Below are positions 50,701 through 62,423 of a stretch of 64,000 nucleotides of DNA, piece after piece. Numbering within the stretch: position 1 is the first letter of the stretch; each line of letters opens with the position of its first letter. This DNA is from Cristatella mucedo (Eukaryota > Bryozoa > Phylactolaemata > Cristatellidae), in contig WPIO01000027.1 in NCBI GenBank assembly GCA_009760855.2, positions 1,492,501 to 1,556,500 on the forward strand, given 5' to 3'. The notes under the pieces are model-generated. The model saw nothing but the letters and a program-made list of their open reading frames with translations, had not been told where the DNA came from and did no database searches. Made by a program: the position numbers and the translations under genes.

Positions 50701-53643
50701 GAGCGCTTCAGCCGGTAGCTCGTGAGCGTTATGCAATCGGACAGTGCTGCCAGGCAGCCACTAACGTGAATAGGCCGAAAACATAACGGCAGTAATGGAG
50801 CAAGCCGACGGGCGACAAATACAGGTGAAGCCCTGAGCCTTGGAGCAATGCAAGCGACTTGTATGCACACGCAGGCATGCCGACAGTAACTGAATGTGGC
50901 AGCGACGCAGAGCGCTCTATTCAATATCGAGAGGGTTGCGGGTGGCAAGAACCAATCGTGGCGTACAATAGCCCCCACACGGCGCCCAGAACCCCACTGA
51001 TCTACCGACCGGATAAGTTCCGATTTGAGAGAGCTGAGTTTGGGCAAAACTCCTGCCTGGCTCAACGCCTAGAGCTCAACTCCCTGCCTATTACACGACT
51101 TTGGCTTCTGTGCCCAAGTGTGGATGTCGAAATAAACGGATGCTAGTCGTTATAATTCAGGAATGCCATATATTATTTCGGCAGTCAAAAGCTGGCTGAT
51201 CTAGCACTCTGCCGTTTTAATACAAACGACGACCCGATGGCATGCTGCTGGACCAGTCGTTTCCAGCAAAGGGTCGCTCACCTAAGATGAGTGCAGGGCG
51301 AGGCAACGTAGGTGGGCCTCGTAATAATAATAATAATGATAATAAATCACTTGATAAAGCGCCCTCACAGAACTCAATCTCTTTCTATGTGCTTTACATT
51401 TGCTGCAAAGGGAAACGCGATTGAATGGCGAGTAATATAATGCTTGATAAACAACATGAATAACATGGTTAGGGGTGACATGCACAGGGTCAGCATGCAA
51501 GTGTGCTTAGTGGCAGCATGCACAGTGTCAGCACGCATAAGCACATCAAGGACGAATCACAGGGACCCACTAAATGCTGTCCTAAATAGATGTGTTTTAA
51601 GTTCTTTTTTAAACGTGGTCAAGTCAGGGGATGTTCTGACGCAAGTCGGGAGGCTGTTATATCTACGAAGATTGGGCTTGAGCTCTTTGGACTCTTTTTT
51701 TTTTGGGACTTCCGTTGGAAGAAGAAGGTCTACTGTGGGTCCAGCGAACCCTACAACAACGGCCTTGCATCCATCCTTTAGGTCTCAGCAAAAGATGCAC
51801 CTGTTCAGGTCAGCCATCCATTTGCACAGTGAACTTGCCCTTTTCTTATTCCACTGTGCTTTGCAAGCAAACCTGGGCATGATCATTTGCATTTTACTAG
51901 CCACAGGTCTTACTAACCGGTGGCCGTGAGTGGCTTCATGTTCGTTTTAGCATGCCGGCCTCAGCATGATACTCAAGCTTGCTTTTAACATGCTTGATAC
52001 CGTCACTAACCCTTGGGTACTGACTCTTACATAAAGTTGTTAAACGCATGGACAGAGATTCAGTTCTCTTACAGCCCTATACAAAAAACTATAACAAACA
52101 TTATTACTATCATCATTATTATTATGATAAGGCGTCTTCGTGCAGCTTCCCTTGCTGAGATGGGGCCATTTCACTGATCGTCGAGTTCTTTGCCCTACTT
52201 TCCACAGACTCTTGCCGGACCGCTTCAAAAACCAATTCGGAGCCACGAATCGAAACTTGATAGCCCATTTGGAATGACGTTTGGGGTGCCGTCCGAATAC
52301 GCATTCCTTGACTGCCTGATTCTCGGCAGGCACAAAATCCAAAGATGCGACTTCACTGGCAGGCAGAGGGACCCAGTGCAAAAGGAGGCTGCAGGTCCTA
52401 TTAACAATGCCTCGCTCCTACCTACGTGGCACACGTGCTCTTTCAGCCTTCCATTATGCCAGCCAGTGCTGCAGAAAAACGCGTTTGGTCGGCTAGCACT
52501 AGGAGACGGGCCTTGCATGCGCTCACACTGGTGCACACGTCGCATCGCGGGAGGACGCACACAGTGCAAGAGACCGGCTGCGCAGTCGTCCAGCATTGTG
52601 ACCATCCGTGCACATTCACATCGGCCCGCCACTCACTGCGATGCCGGGCGTCAATGAGTGCCCCCTGCACCGAAATGCTGCTTACTGCGTGCCCGGATCC
52701 GGGTCTTGGCCCAATCCAGCGTCGACGGCATCGATGTCTGTGCTGAAGCTCGTTGCCGACGACGCCCCCGCCGAAGCCCTGCTGCCACCAGCGGCCTGCT
52801 GCCACGGCAAAGTATCGGTGCCGCTTCCCGCCGGACTGGGCTTCGGCAGACTTCTCGGCAGCGTCCCGAAGTGGTTCGTTGGAGTCGAGTACGAGTGCCT
52901 TGTTCTAGGATCGTTGCCTGGCAACGGCGAGCAGCAGCTGCTTGGCCTTTGCAGAGCAGCCCTTGCTTAGCAGCAGTAGCAGCAGGCTTCGGACTCGAGC
53001 GGTACGGTGCGGTCCGGTCGCGGTGCGCTAGCGACGGAAGCACGGCAAGCTGCGGAAAAAGGTGCTTGAGTTCAGGCGCACGCGGCAGGAGCGCTGGACG
53101 CTCGCAAAATCACTTCAGCCGACCACCCGCGGCCGTCGGTGCGCGGTGGGAGCGCGCAAAGAGCGGGCAAGCTCTGCGCAGTCGGAGCCAGCCGGCCGGT
53201 CAAGCGCACGAGAATCACGTGACAGCATGCGCTCCCCGAGGAGCACGTGACGGTGGTGCACAACAGCCCCGGTCACCTTTTCTAAGAGTCGCATACACAT
53301 CCACGTGTCCGGGCTCTGGCCTCTTAGAGTCGCGGCTACTGGGGCTCGTAGCCATGCCCGAGCCTAAATTAGACACAGTGTGGGCCTGCTGTCAGCCCAC
53401 CGTGCGGCGACTGAGCCACGGGGGAAGGGGGAGGGAGGTAGGAACGGCTGCAGATGCATGACCATCGAGCACCGCAACGGCCACATGCAGAAATTCTTTG
53501 CAGCAGTGGCCACTGAGGCCTTGTGCATTTATCACGTGGCTTCCATCTCTCTCTCTCTTTTTTTCTCTCTGTGTCTTTCTCTCTGTCTCTCTCTCTTTCT
53601 CTCTGTCTCTCTCTTTCTCTCTGCGTCTCTCTCTGTCTCTTTC

Positions 53644-53682
<39 letters not shown>

Positions 53683-56600
53683 TCTGCTGCAAACGCTTTC
53701 CGAGAAACAGGAGCACCTTCACAGAGCATCACAACTAGTCACTTTCCAAGTGCCGGCTGGCTGGCTGACATGTTGCAGCTGGCGCCATAGCGACTGGCGT
53801 CATTTGCGCCATTGGGCATGCACGAACGGAGCAAGAGTTGAAAGCAGTGCTTACCCGTGCCGACAGGAGGAACGAATTGAGTGAAAGACGGAGTGAATCC
53901 GGCATGAATGCGAGCAGCTGGAGCCGGAATCTGCCGGTGCTGAGGTGTGTACTGCTTCTGAGCGGCTGGCTGCGACAGGTTTTCCTCAGGCCTCTGCTGC
54001 TGCTGGCGTGCGGCACCCGGCATCTGGCCGTCGTGCAGATCGTCGACGGAAGTCTCTCTTGACGGTGTTGCAAAGGTAGTTCTGTGCGGAGCTGGCACCT
54101 GCACCCGGTAGGATCCTTCACCTAGACAGTTATTTCCAGCTGTTATGGAAATGCAGCCACGGCAAGGAGACGCGATGCTCGTCTGAGAAAACGTGAATTA
54201 TTCTCATTTGCTAAAAGATCAAGACCTAAGCCCAACAACATCTTAATCCATACGAATTGCGTCTATTCTAACACGTTTCAAGTCTGCGCCACAGCAATAC
54301 TGCTCACCATCGCTGGTGAAGCTGCCCCTTTAAACGAGGAAGGCGTATTTTCTAGCTGAATTACTACACTAATTTCTGTTTCCTAGTGCCCCAAAGTCCT
54401 CTCAAGACAGCGCAGTCCCCTTCTTTCAAGGCAGAAGAAGCTTTTGCTCTCTGGGCCCCAATGTGCGGAATTCACTTCCACAATTCCTGGGTGCTTAAAC
54501 AGCCATGTGCTAAATCAGTCAGATTTTGACTGACATTCATTATTCGGGTTACTTGAATTATAACTGCTAGGAACCGATCATACGATAAGCTATAGCTAAG
54601 GCCGCATTAAACCAGAAGCCGCGTAAAGTGCCGTCAGTTATGCTTCCGGAGTTGGCATTGATGCTTGAGCTTATTTGAGCTCTAAGCCACTGCACTGAGC
54701 CATTGGGGTAGGTCAAGGCCGTTGTTGAACGCCTATAACCAACCGTTGTAGTAAAATAGACTTGTCTACATTATGGAATGGAGTTTTCATGTCAAATTAT
54801 AGGCGCTCTTTGTTGCTGCCGTGTTACTCTACTGTTGGCATGCCTGCCTGGTGTTGCATCTACAAGTCGCTAGCCGTGATACAAGGTTCAGGCTTCACCA
54901 GTATTCATCGTGTCGGCTGAGACTGGCACCGTTATGAGCGATGTGGCTTACTTCCGTCCGGACGTGAAAGCTGCACACCAGGTTTGCAACCCAGCACATC
55001 CATCCATGCCATCCCGTGCTGCTGCTTGTCTGCTGCTCACTTCATCGACTAACCTCCTGACTCTGCCATGCTTCTCAAATTGGTTTTGCAGTCTGAGGGC
55101 TAATCTGTTGGCTACCATAAGAGCACTAAAAGATGCTTTAGTTTTGACTCTGCAATAGAAAACTCTCCAGCTTGGTCTTGGAGCCCAGGCTGATACAGTC
55201 CTTGCACGTCACGACTTTGGTCGAGAGTTCAAGTCCAGTAGCAGGCGATCCTTATTGCCCACAGCAAGTAAGTTGGTGCGGTAACATAAACGATGCTGCT
55301 GAAATCAGCTGACCTTTACTCTTGCTTTTAATCTGTTTGGCTTTGCCGATTAACAGACGACGATACATACATATTTATGTGCATACATCCTACACGTACA
55401 CACACACGTCTACACACACATGCACACACATCCAGCAAGACATAACACAACATGAAGGGGGTAGTATTGGAAATTCCCTTGCCAAATAGACGACCCCCAG
55501 ATTCCGTGTGCCTGATTTGATGCACCACGTGGTCCGTGGATATTTGCAGACAGGGAAAATATCAGCAGAAACGTGCTTACTGCCAATGGATGATGCGTAT
55601 GCAGAGTCTCTTGAAGAGCTGTTGCTGTAGGCCGATTGTGACCTCTTCATAACAGGGGTTGTCTCAGCATCCACCACCAGCTTCAGCATTATGCCATCCC
55701 TCACGTCACTACAAGCAAGCAGCACATGAAAGCGCTTGATTGATTGCACTCGAGCTACTAGCTAATTCGATTGACTGCACTCACTGGTTTGATCGAAATC
55801 GAGCCAGCGAATCTGGGCGCAAGCACACAGTCGATCTACTTGCCTCAGATGGGTCAATACGTAGAATCTGTTTGACATGCGCTCGTGTATGTATATCTTG
55901 CTAGCTGGCGACTCCAGATGCTGCACGGTGAGCTGAGGAAACGTTCGAAGGAACAGAGCTCTCACGGAATCCATACCCGTTATGATACGGGGCAGTAAGG
56001 ATTTTCGGGTAATCCCATTGTACGTTAAAAATATTATACCTAAAACAAGCAGGTAAAGATAATGATAATAATAGTAATAATAATAATAATAATACATTTG
56101 TTAAAGCACCTTTAGAGGACAAAATTTCTTTATAGGCACTTGACATTTGCTGCAAGGGAAGCATGATCAAATGGTTGGTTAGCGGTCAACTACACTGCAG
56201 CACTCAACTTGCATGCTTGAGTGATGGCAAACATTTTTATGCTAATTAGCATAACCCATAGCCACATGAGGCAGGATATATGCATCTTCCAAAAGCATCC
56301 TGAAAGTGAACTAGGCTGAGGTGACACGGCATAGTCGATGCACTGCAGTTCCTCTGTCTCGGTCATGAAACCTGATCACATCCTGTTATCCTGCATCAGG
56401 CCCTATGGCAATTGTAAGGATGGCTGGTAGAAGAGCGGCAACCCTGACCATGAGCCAGCTAACGATATGCACACGATATTCGAGCCCAGCCACGAGCTAC
56501 TCGCTTCTTTCCTGCTATTTGGGTGTGTATCTGTTAGCCCTCTCCCCCTCTCCTTCTTAGTTCTTCGACTTTATGCATCGATAGATGATCATCTACTATA

Positions 56601-59600
56601 TAACGAGTGGCACGGTATCCACTCTACATCTCTATCTATAAGACATCAAATCATATCCCAATGCAGCACGCAGCAGACGTATGGTGCACCCCAACTCTAC
56701 ACAAAAAGCCCCTGTCAAACGATTTTTTAGGCACACACACAATCCACACTCGTTTGGGAGGTAGCAATATCATACAGGCATGACTAGCCTGCCTAAAAGC
56801 CTGTCATGGAAAGAATGTGCTCATCAATGAAACCATGCCTTTACATGATGGTGAAGCTCATAAATTACCCAGGAGGCATTATGCCAATCGACCAAGGATG
56901 GATGCACTAACCCCCAAAGCAAGAGGCTGTATCTCCTCGATAGTAGCTACTACTGCACACCTACTTGTATTATACCTATCACAAAATTCTGCCCCTTTCC
57001 AGCTTAGGAGGCTCTAAGCCGGCTTAGCTCAGTTTTAGCTGAGTGTTCAATATTAGTGTGCCACTCCCAGAATGCCTTCGTTGAAAACCAGCAGGCCCGA
57101 GGACTCGCCTTGACTACAGGTAGAAGGGCAGCTAACCAACCGGGCATGCATAGGTACAGTAGCCGTGCACGTGAGGCATACAAAGCATAACAATAATCAG
57201 ACATTTGTATCGAGCCCTATGAGATATAAATCACTTTCGATGAACTTAATATATTCTTGTTAAGTAATCATGTCAGTAGGTTATGTGGTGACATACACAG
57301 TGTCAGCACGGATAAGCATACAAAGAACAATTCACATGGACAGAGTAAATGCTGTTCGGAATGGGTGAGTTTTCAGCAACCGTTTGAATCTCGGCTCGTC
57401 AAGGAATGTCGTGATAATGGAAGGGAGTGAGTACCGGGCTTTGGGGAGCATACGAACTATAGGTATGGTCTCCAAAGGATTTGAGGTTGGTCACGATACA
57501 CCTAACCGACCTGCGACAGAACAGCGGGTGGTGCGATGCCTAGCCTAATTGGGAGTGAGTTCAAAAATGTAGGCTGGAGCGAGGGAATAGAGGGACCTAG
57601 AAGCGCATGACAAAACCTTGAAGTCGATCCTCCACTTGCTGGGGACCCATTGAAGTTTGGCAAGAATGGGTAAATGTGGCAATGGCAATGCTCACGACAG
57701 ACACTGGATGGACAAACTTGGATGTCATACCTGTATCTAAGTAGGTCCAATTGAGTGCAATGCTATGGAACAGAAATTATGTAAACTTGACTGTGGAGCT
57801 GATTTGGCAATCTACTTAAACGTTGCTTTGGAATATGATACCCAGATTGCATGCAGAGGCTACAAGAGAACAGAGGCGACAGGAGATATGCAGGCCAAGT
57901 CCATTTTGAGAATCGGTCTTTCCGATGTCTGAGCAGCCCTAAACTGCCCATAACTAGCAAGCTGGATTAATCATAATCCAATCTGAAATTTTTTCGGCCA
58001 TCTAGACATGAGTGTCTGCAATACATGCAGCAAGGGAGTTGAGTGACCTTGACGTGCTGTAGGCAGAGAGGGATCAAAGCACAGGATACAGCTGTGCGTC
58101 ATCTGCATAAAAATGAAAATGCTAGGCAATTTCAGCTGCAGGAGGGAGAGTGTAAACTATGAAAAGAGGTGGACCAAGCACAGATCCCAGGGGATCACCT
58201 GTACTTCAGTGGCTCCTTGTATGACTACTGCCCTCTGACATAAATGCTCTGAAATATCCTACTGATAAAGGACCTAAGCCGTTGCCGTTCAGTGCCAGTA
58301 ATGCCCAGGCAAGAGAAGAGGTGCTCGAGAAAGACTTGGGGATCAATAGTATCAAAGATCTAGCAAAAAGAGCTGATAGTCAAACAAAGTCTGCATTCCT
58401 GAAAGGGTCATCATACACTGGCAGCAGTCCTGGTTCTGGTGAGTAGCTTTGAAACCCGAACGAAACCTACCGACGGTGTGCCAACATGCACCCAAGTGAA
58501 AAACCTTTAAGGCTAGCCTAATTGCATGGAAGCCTACTTAACAATACCAAATACTTCAACAGCTTTGCGCCGAAGTCACGGCTAGTTATTGCTTATAAGA
58601 ACTGTTTCACTGTGCCTAGCCGGACGAACATGTAGATAACTAAAATACTTATCTATGCATGCGGTTTAGGAAATTTTATGAACACAGCGATGTTGCATTT
58701 TGACACATGGTAACTTGCATGTGGAGCTCACATGCAGACATCGGCAACATGCCCCTTGGTCTACATATAGATGGGATTCCGGCTCTGTGTATGTAGCATG
58801 CGGCAGAAATGTATGCTGCCAGCAATTCAGCTGCACTGTGTGCTTCTATATATAATAAATATAGCTCATTTGCATAGCACCCTAAGAGAACTTAATTTCT
58901 ATTCAGGTGCTTCACATAGGCCCATGGGGCTCGAGCAAACGACCTTGTCAAATACATTCACCTTGACCTTGGTAGGGGCAAGCACCTTAACTGCTGGGCC
59001 AAACCAGCATGGCGACAAGCCGTGCTATACGAATGTAACATGCAGACACATGGGCAATGGAAGCCGGAGTGGCCACATGTTGCACGGGGGGGGGGGGGGG
59101 GGGTGGAGGAGGATCTGAAGCAGGTTTTTGCAAGCCAGCGTAATATGCACAGCTGTAGCATGCCATGTATTTTCTCTGCCATCGGGCAAAACGAAGCTAA
59201 ATTTTACACTGCAAATTATCCAAGGGCTTAGATCAGGCCATCCCTGCGGCCTAGAGAGGTAAACATTGCCACCTCTGGGCACTACCGAGTTCCCAAGGCT
59301 AGAATATGCTAGTGGCAGCAGATCAACAGATGGGTGCAATAACCATGCAGCATGCAGTGCCTCTGCAAGAAAACACAGCAAAGTGTGCACCAAGATACAC
59401 CAGCAGGTAGGCACGATGTGTCGATGCTTGTGAATACGACCGTACGTAAAGTAATATTATGTTCATTGCAGAGCTTTAGCACCTCGCGTTCGCATCCTGC
59501 CCTCGTTTTCAGGCTCCCGGATACTGGACGGGGGGGGGGGGGGGGCAGGCATGCGACCCCACTCCGCAGACCGGCTTAGGCAGAAAGAATCTTGCCCGGC

Positions 59601-60660
59601 GACTTTTCTGCTGACATCTTTTTATGGTGCGAATCGAAGTGGGTGCGATCACAGCTTCCCTAAGCATTAACATCAAGCTATGACACGTTGGGTGGCTCGG
59701 TTGCCCTGGCAGCATAATCTCTTTAAGTGCTCAGGCTAGGGCCAAACAAGCTCGGCACGCCTGCCTCTGCAAATTAAAAGCCGAGGCAGGGCTCATGTGC
59801 TCAGCGTAAGCTTGCCAGCAAAGGCGAGTAAGTTTCCAGAAACAAAAGAGAGGGCCTCATGTTCGAGCAAGCTTGTGGTGCCTAAACAAGTTGACCAAGT
59901 CAGGCTGCTCTCAGCCGCAGCATCAAGACTGGCGACTGAGCGTGTCACACCGCCACCTCTTCAAAAGTGAGCTGGCAGACCGAGCGACAACAGCACGGCT
60001 GCTACAGCCCAGTGCAAGGGCACACGCTGCGGTCCGCAAGGAAGCCCAGTAGTTGGCATCTCCGCATGGCGGCGCTTCACATTGTGTGGGGGAGGGGAGT
60101 GAGTGATACAGCATCACAGGCAACCCCAGAGGGACAGCCGGTCAGGCCAAAAAGCAAGAATTTCGAGCTGTTGCTGCCAGGTAAAGCATGCACGCCTGCA
60201 TGCGCCCAGCGAGGGCAAATAAGCGGGCTGCTAAAGGTAAGCACGAGATTGACACCAGCACCCAGCTGCTGACGCCGTAGCCGAGTCTGAGGAGGAACTC
60301 ATCACGCCCACACTCACCGAGCTGAGGATCTCCACCGCCGCTGCTGCTCGCCGCTGACGTCGAACGCGTCATGACAGGCAGGCTTGCTCGGGCTCGTGAG
60401 CCCCGATTGAATGAGGCGCCAATGTCGGCATCTGATGTGCAGCCATCGTCTTCGCTCTCGGACACAAAGCCTCCGGCACCGTTTGCACGCAACCCATAAG
60501 AGCCGTGGCTCGCAGCAGCAGCAGGCGTCACTCGACGAGGCAGCTCGGTGCTGGCTGGAGCCTTCGGAAAAGACATGCCGGCAGAAGTAGGAGGACCGCC
60601 GGGCGAGCAAGCTTGGCACTCTGTCTCACACCTCTCAGTGCTGCTCTGGCCAATCCAAGA
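43728..60660 (-). CDS. p140Cap/SRCIN1 - SKT/KIAA1217 family protein, 12-13 exons, about 1010 aa
   Basis: Homolog of p140Cap (SRCIN1) and SKT (KIAA1217), which in vertebrates are cytoskeletal and synaptic/Src-signalling adaptors related to yeast Bud6/AIP3. Exons on the - strand: 60660 (or start Met 60576)-60318, 56039-55844, 55708-55581, 54121-53855, 52917-52686, 50486-50359, 49230-49061, 48545-48427, 48270-48064, 47838-47755, 47399-47258, about 45440-45327, and 44720-43728. The first eleven join in perfect phase (644 codons from Met 60576). Diagnostic segments are MDSVRALFLRTFPQLT with DVRDGIMLKL (AIP3-like N-terminal module), MAKMESQLANLTAWVQ (compare SRCIN1 MEAMEKQIASLTGLVQ), and DLEKCVEKLKADVVNRR, KFPKVQSEL and YLRKEPDRIDESIKRIRQ (compare LNDLEKSVEKIQRDV, HFPGLQ, FLKEEPQRLDGLLKRCR). 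The protein ends STTV, a class I PDZ-ligand pattern. Intron 2 is GC-AG. The join between the 45.4-kb and 44.7-kb exons is uncertain, and further 5' exons may lie outside the window. Confidence 0.85.
45327..45440 (-). CDS. SRCIN1/SKT-like candidate exon 12
   Basis: Acceptor gctcttgcag in phase 0 follows exon 11. It encodes LRVGETEEKYKYDEFTKLKP, then FINHASSNMPERLRKQ. The 3' end is unsure: the only phase-0 GT (cgg|GTGCAT) is weak, while a strong GTGAGT 8 nt further would shift frame into exon 13. It could be an alternative or mis-modelled exon. Confidence 0.5.
46136..46185 (+). repeat. 25-bp tandem duplication
   Basis: Two exact units beginning gccaaactgtcattgaggca. Intron 11 of the SRCIN1/SKT-like gene. 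Confidence 0.9.
46278..46323. repeat. 17-bp perfect inverted repeat (hairpin)
   Basis: Arms AAGTGTGATGCACGGTC (46278-46294) and its complement (46307-46323) with a 12-nt loop. Confidence 0.85.
47258..47399 (-). CDS. SRCIN1/SKT-like exon 11
   Basis: Acceptor gtttccatag is chosen over the nearer gcgtccag because it keeps phase. It encodes LAGVQDHRTPAIPHIQGGQF, then GEAEKSVLLGSIRSIVPNHE. Donor GTGAGA, ends phase 0. Confidence 0.75.
47755..47838 (-). CDS. SRCIN1/SKT-like exon 10: YLRKEPDRID
   Basis: An 84-nt exon after acceptor gaattgtgcag with donor GTCTGT. It encodes YLRKEPDRIDESIKRIRQ and LTLTLSTLR, matching FLKEEPQRLDGLLKRCR of SRCIN1. Phases fit both neighbours. Confidence 0.86.
48064..48270 (-). 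CDS. SRCIN1/SKT-like exon 9: core conserved coil
   Basis: Follows acceptor ctgctcgtctag with donor GTGAGC. It encodes DLEKCVEKLKADVVNRRVHI, DLSEVEAMAGHLI and KVKFPKVQSEL with ELQLITEQD. This is the most family-diagnostic stretch; the EL....EEQ pattern also recalls yeast Bud6/AIP3. Confidence 0.9.
48427..48545 (-). CDS. SRCIN1/SKT-like exon 8: coiled coil
   Basis: Follows acceptor cctgcttgcag with donor GTGCAG. It encodes residues 461-499, ending RYRQDVQKLDIHL and flowing into the conserved LSDLEKCVEKL motif across the splice. Confidence 0.87.
49061..49230 (-). CDS. SRCIN1/SKT-like exon 7: coiled coil
   Basis: Follows acceptor tacctttgcag with donor GTATGA. It encodes STPTQPEL, then a heptad-like coil (KVHRLAAQAKDLRTEVRNLR, IHQAQAESVRDTI), matching the QLQQLRKLQLQNQESVRALL coil of SRCIN1. 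Confidence 0.88.
50359..50486 (-). CDS. SRCIN1/SKT-like exon 6: MESQLANLTAWVQ
   Basis: Follows acceptor tctcgttgcag with donor GTAAGC. It encodes HRMAKMESQLANLTAWVQTT, a hallmark short helix of the p140Cap/SKT family, followed by a Ser-rich segment. Confidence 0.88.
51320..51670 (-). mobile_element. LINE 3' UTR and tail
   Basis: A (TAA)n run then the LINE terminal motif and 3' UTR. It is very similar to 34.60-34.86 kb, including the gtgtcagcacgcataagcac segment. Intron 5 of the SRCIN1/SKT-like gene. Confidence 0.82.
52686..52917 (-). CDS. SRCIN1/SKT-like exon 5: Ser/Thr-rich linker
   Basis: Follows acceptor cgccgttgccag with donor GTAAGC. It encodes NDPRTRHSYSTPTNHFGTLP, SLPKPSPAGS and an acidic STDIDAVDAGLGQDPDP tail. 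Phase fits exons 4 and 6 exactly; several alternative AGs nearby do not. Confidence 0.8.
53545..53682 (+). repeat. (CT)n-rich tract
   Basis: Imperfect CTCTCTTT / CTCTGTCT repeats in intron 4 of the SRCIN1/SKT-like gene. Confidence 0.93.
53855..54121 (-). CDS. SRCIN1/SKT-like exon 4: Pro/Gln-rich linker
   Basis: Follows acceptor aactgtctag with donor GTAAGC. It encodes 88 residues of Pro/Gln-rich, probably disordered sequence (EGSYRVQVPAPHRTTFATP; a QQQQ run; AGFTPSFTQFVPPVGTG). The acceptor was chosen because only it keeps phase with exon 3. Confidence 0.8.
55170..55315 (+). mobile_element. SINE-B copy, diverged
   Basis: AGTTCAAGTCCAGTAGCAGG, GCGATCCTTATTGCCCACAG and the end CTGCTGAAATCAGCTGACC. 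Intron 3 of the SRCIN1/SKT-like gene. Confidence 0.7.
55581..55708 (-). CDS. SRCIN1/SKT-like exon 3
   Basis: Follows acceptor gcttgcttgtag with donor GTAAGC. It encodes DVRDGIMLKLVVDAE, the end of the AIP3-like module, then a Ser/Tyr-rich segment with RSQSAYSNSSSRDSAYASS that offers many phospho-acceptor sites. Confidence 0.87.
55844..56039 (-). CDS. SRCIN1/SKT-like exon 2: AIP3-like module
   Basis: Follows acceptor cttgttttag. Residues 88-151 include IIFLTYNGITRKSLLPR, MDSVRALFLRTFPQ and IYIHERMSNRFYVLTHL. These align by eye with the SRCIN1 pattern LFLQFGEETRR, LDTLHALIAHMFPQ and ILIKDEARNVFYELEDV. It ends at a GC donor (ag|GCAAGT). Confidence 0.88.
56060..56170 (-). mobile_element. LINE 3' tail
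   Basis: An (ATA)n run followed by a diverged version of the LINE terminal motif, immediately upstream of exon 2 of the SRCIN1/SKT-like gene. Confidence 0.6.
57200..58460 (-). mobile_element. L2/CR1-like LINE fragment, about 1.2 kb
   Basis: The longest continuous copy. It carries the 3' UTR landmarks (gtgtcagcacggataagcat), the RT C-terminal region and, further 5', palm and upstream segments. Multiple frameshifts. Intron 1 of the SRCIN1/SKT-like gene. Confidence 0.78.
58853..59010 (-). mobile_element. SINE-A copy
   Basis: Inverted copy from gcatagcaccctaagagaac to TTAACTGCTGGGCCAAACCA, with a small insertion between the box-like motifs. Confidence 0.8.
60318..60660 (-). CDS. SRCIN1/SKT-like exon 1 (5'-most seen)
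   Basis: Ends at donor GTGAGT in phase 1. The frame is open back to a possible acceptor (cactttccag) at 60661. A Met at 60576-60574 (MSFPKAPASTELPRR) is a plausible start. The rest is Ser/Gly-rich with an acidic SESEDDGCTSDAD segment and RASLPVMTRSTSAAS, comparable to the RQSLPLSRSAS stretch before the AIP3-like module of SRCIN1. Confidence 0.72.
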
Positions 60661-60824
60661 CTGGAAAGTGCCGGGGCATGGCATGGCATGGCATGCAAAG
60701 GCCGAAATAAATCAGGCTAAGTGACAAAGCTGCAGCAGCAGCTGTACTGCTGTGAAAACATGCACCCTTCCCACCGAAACTAGACAGCATCAACTATTTT
60801 GAGACACGGTGGGGGGGGGGGTGA

Positions 60825-61410
60825 GCAACAATAATAATGCCCCCAATGGAACCAAATCTCTTTTTAGGCACCTGTTGAGGAGCCCATTGGTTCGCGATAA
60901 CATGCTGTCAGCACGCACGGCATACGAGGGATAATTTACGTGAACCGAGAACATGCTTGTAGACATGTGTGGATCTTTTGGCTTCTCTTAAAACGTCAAG
61001 TCAGGGGATATCGCGAAGCAAGTCACGAGTGAATTTCATTCACGCTCTGGGAGCATACAGACTGAAGGCGCAGTCTCCAAAGGCTCCGAGGTTGAGTTGA
61101 GGCAAAGATAAAGGACTTGAGCCATAAGAGTTCGTGGTGCGATGCATAGCCTGATTGGGAAGATTTCCGAGAGACTGTCTGGAGCAAGAAAACAAGCAAG
61201 AAAGAAAAAGATGCAAGAAAAAGATGGGACCTAAAAGCAAGTGACAAAATCTTGGGAGTCTGCTTGGTGGGGAACCATTGCTGGTCGGTGAGAACCGATG
61301 CAAAGTGACAGCAGCAACGTTTTCAACAGACAAGCCAAGGAGTCAAGTAGTGATTCCAACTGTAAGCCTCTTATTGCACAGGCAGAAAGACGTGCCAAAA
61401 TAGCAGAAGC
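60825..61410 (-). mobile_element. Diverged L2-like LINE fragment
   Basis: Contains a remnant tail (aataataatgcccccaatgg), gtcaggggatatcgcgaagc and gggacctaaaagcaagtgac landmarks, co-linear with other copies. Confidence 0.7.
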
Positions 61411-61743
61411 TTCACAGCAGATCTTTGACTAAATACCCTCTGGAGCAGGGGGGGGGGGCAAATTTCACCCCTTTGGAGCCTAAGTAGCGAAGCTGCCTAA
61501 AAGCAGCAGAATTAAAAGAAAAAGTACTATTTCTTAGTAATACATAGAGGCTCTCGGCATGGCAGCAGCAGTTCTACCCTTGGCATAAATTATGTCACTC
61601 ATTTGCCTGCTCCATTAGTTGACCATCTTTATAAACTCTCTCCTTCTGAACTGTTGGTGAACACAACGAGACCCGGCTTGCACGAGGAAAATACTTTAAT
61701 TACAACAGTTAGGGGGCACATGCACACGCCCACCAACGTGTAC

Positions 61744-62063
<320 letters not shown>

Positions 62064-62423
62064 ATGCATTCGATTCGAAGTGAATGCAGCTATGTAGATA
62101 TGCAAGTAGATACATTAAAAACCTCAAACCCTTAGGTACATATCTCTGGTAAGTCACAATACATGACCAAGAGCAGTCAACCCTGATACCCAGCTCTTCA
62201 CATACACTGAGCTTGCTAATTTATGTGCCCAGGCGCATCGTCAGTTTTCTCTACAGAGTCTAATGCATATAACACTCGACAGACAATGGCACACATCAGA
62301 TACACCTATAAAGAAGTCAAACAATGAAGCTATTTGGACAGAAAAGTTTTTCAATTAAGAACTCCAGTCACATCGAGATCTACCGCAGAGCTGCTGGAAT
62401 TAGAGCAAAGGCTAGCCAAGCCA

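Larger units (their letters stand above)
56171..60317 (-). other. Most of intron 1 of the SRCIN1/SKT-like gene
   Basis: Phase-1 intron between exons 1 and 2. Contains the 1.2-kb LINE fragment, a SINE-A and G-runs at 59.08 and 59.53 kb. I found no additional exon. Confidence 0.7.

Noticed and set aside
59080-59103. Long G run (others near 6841, 59530, 60811, 61449, 63180, 63509; a C run at 47203)
   Set aside because: Possible G-quadruplex formers, but homopolymers are also typical assembly error sites; no functional context.
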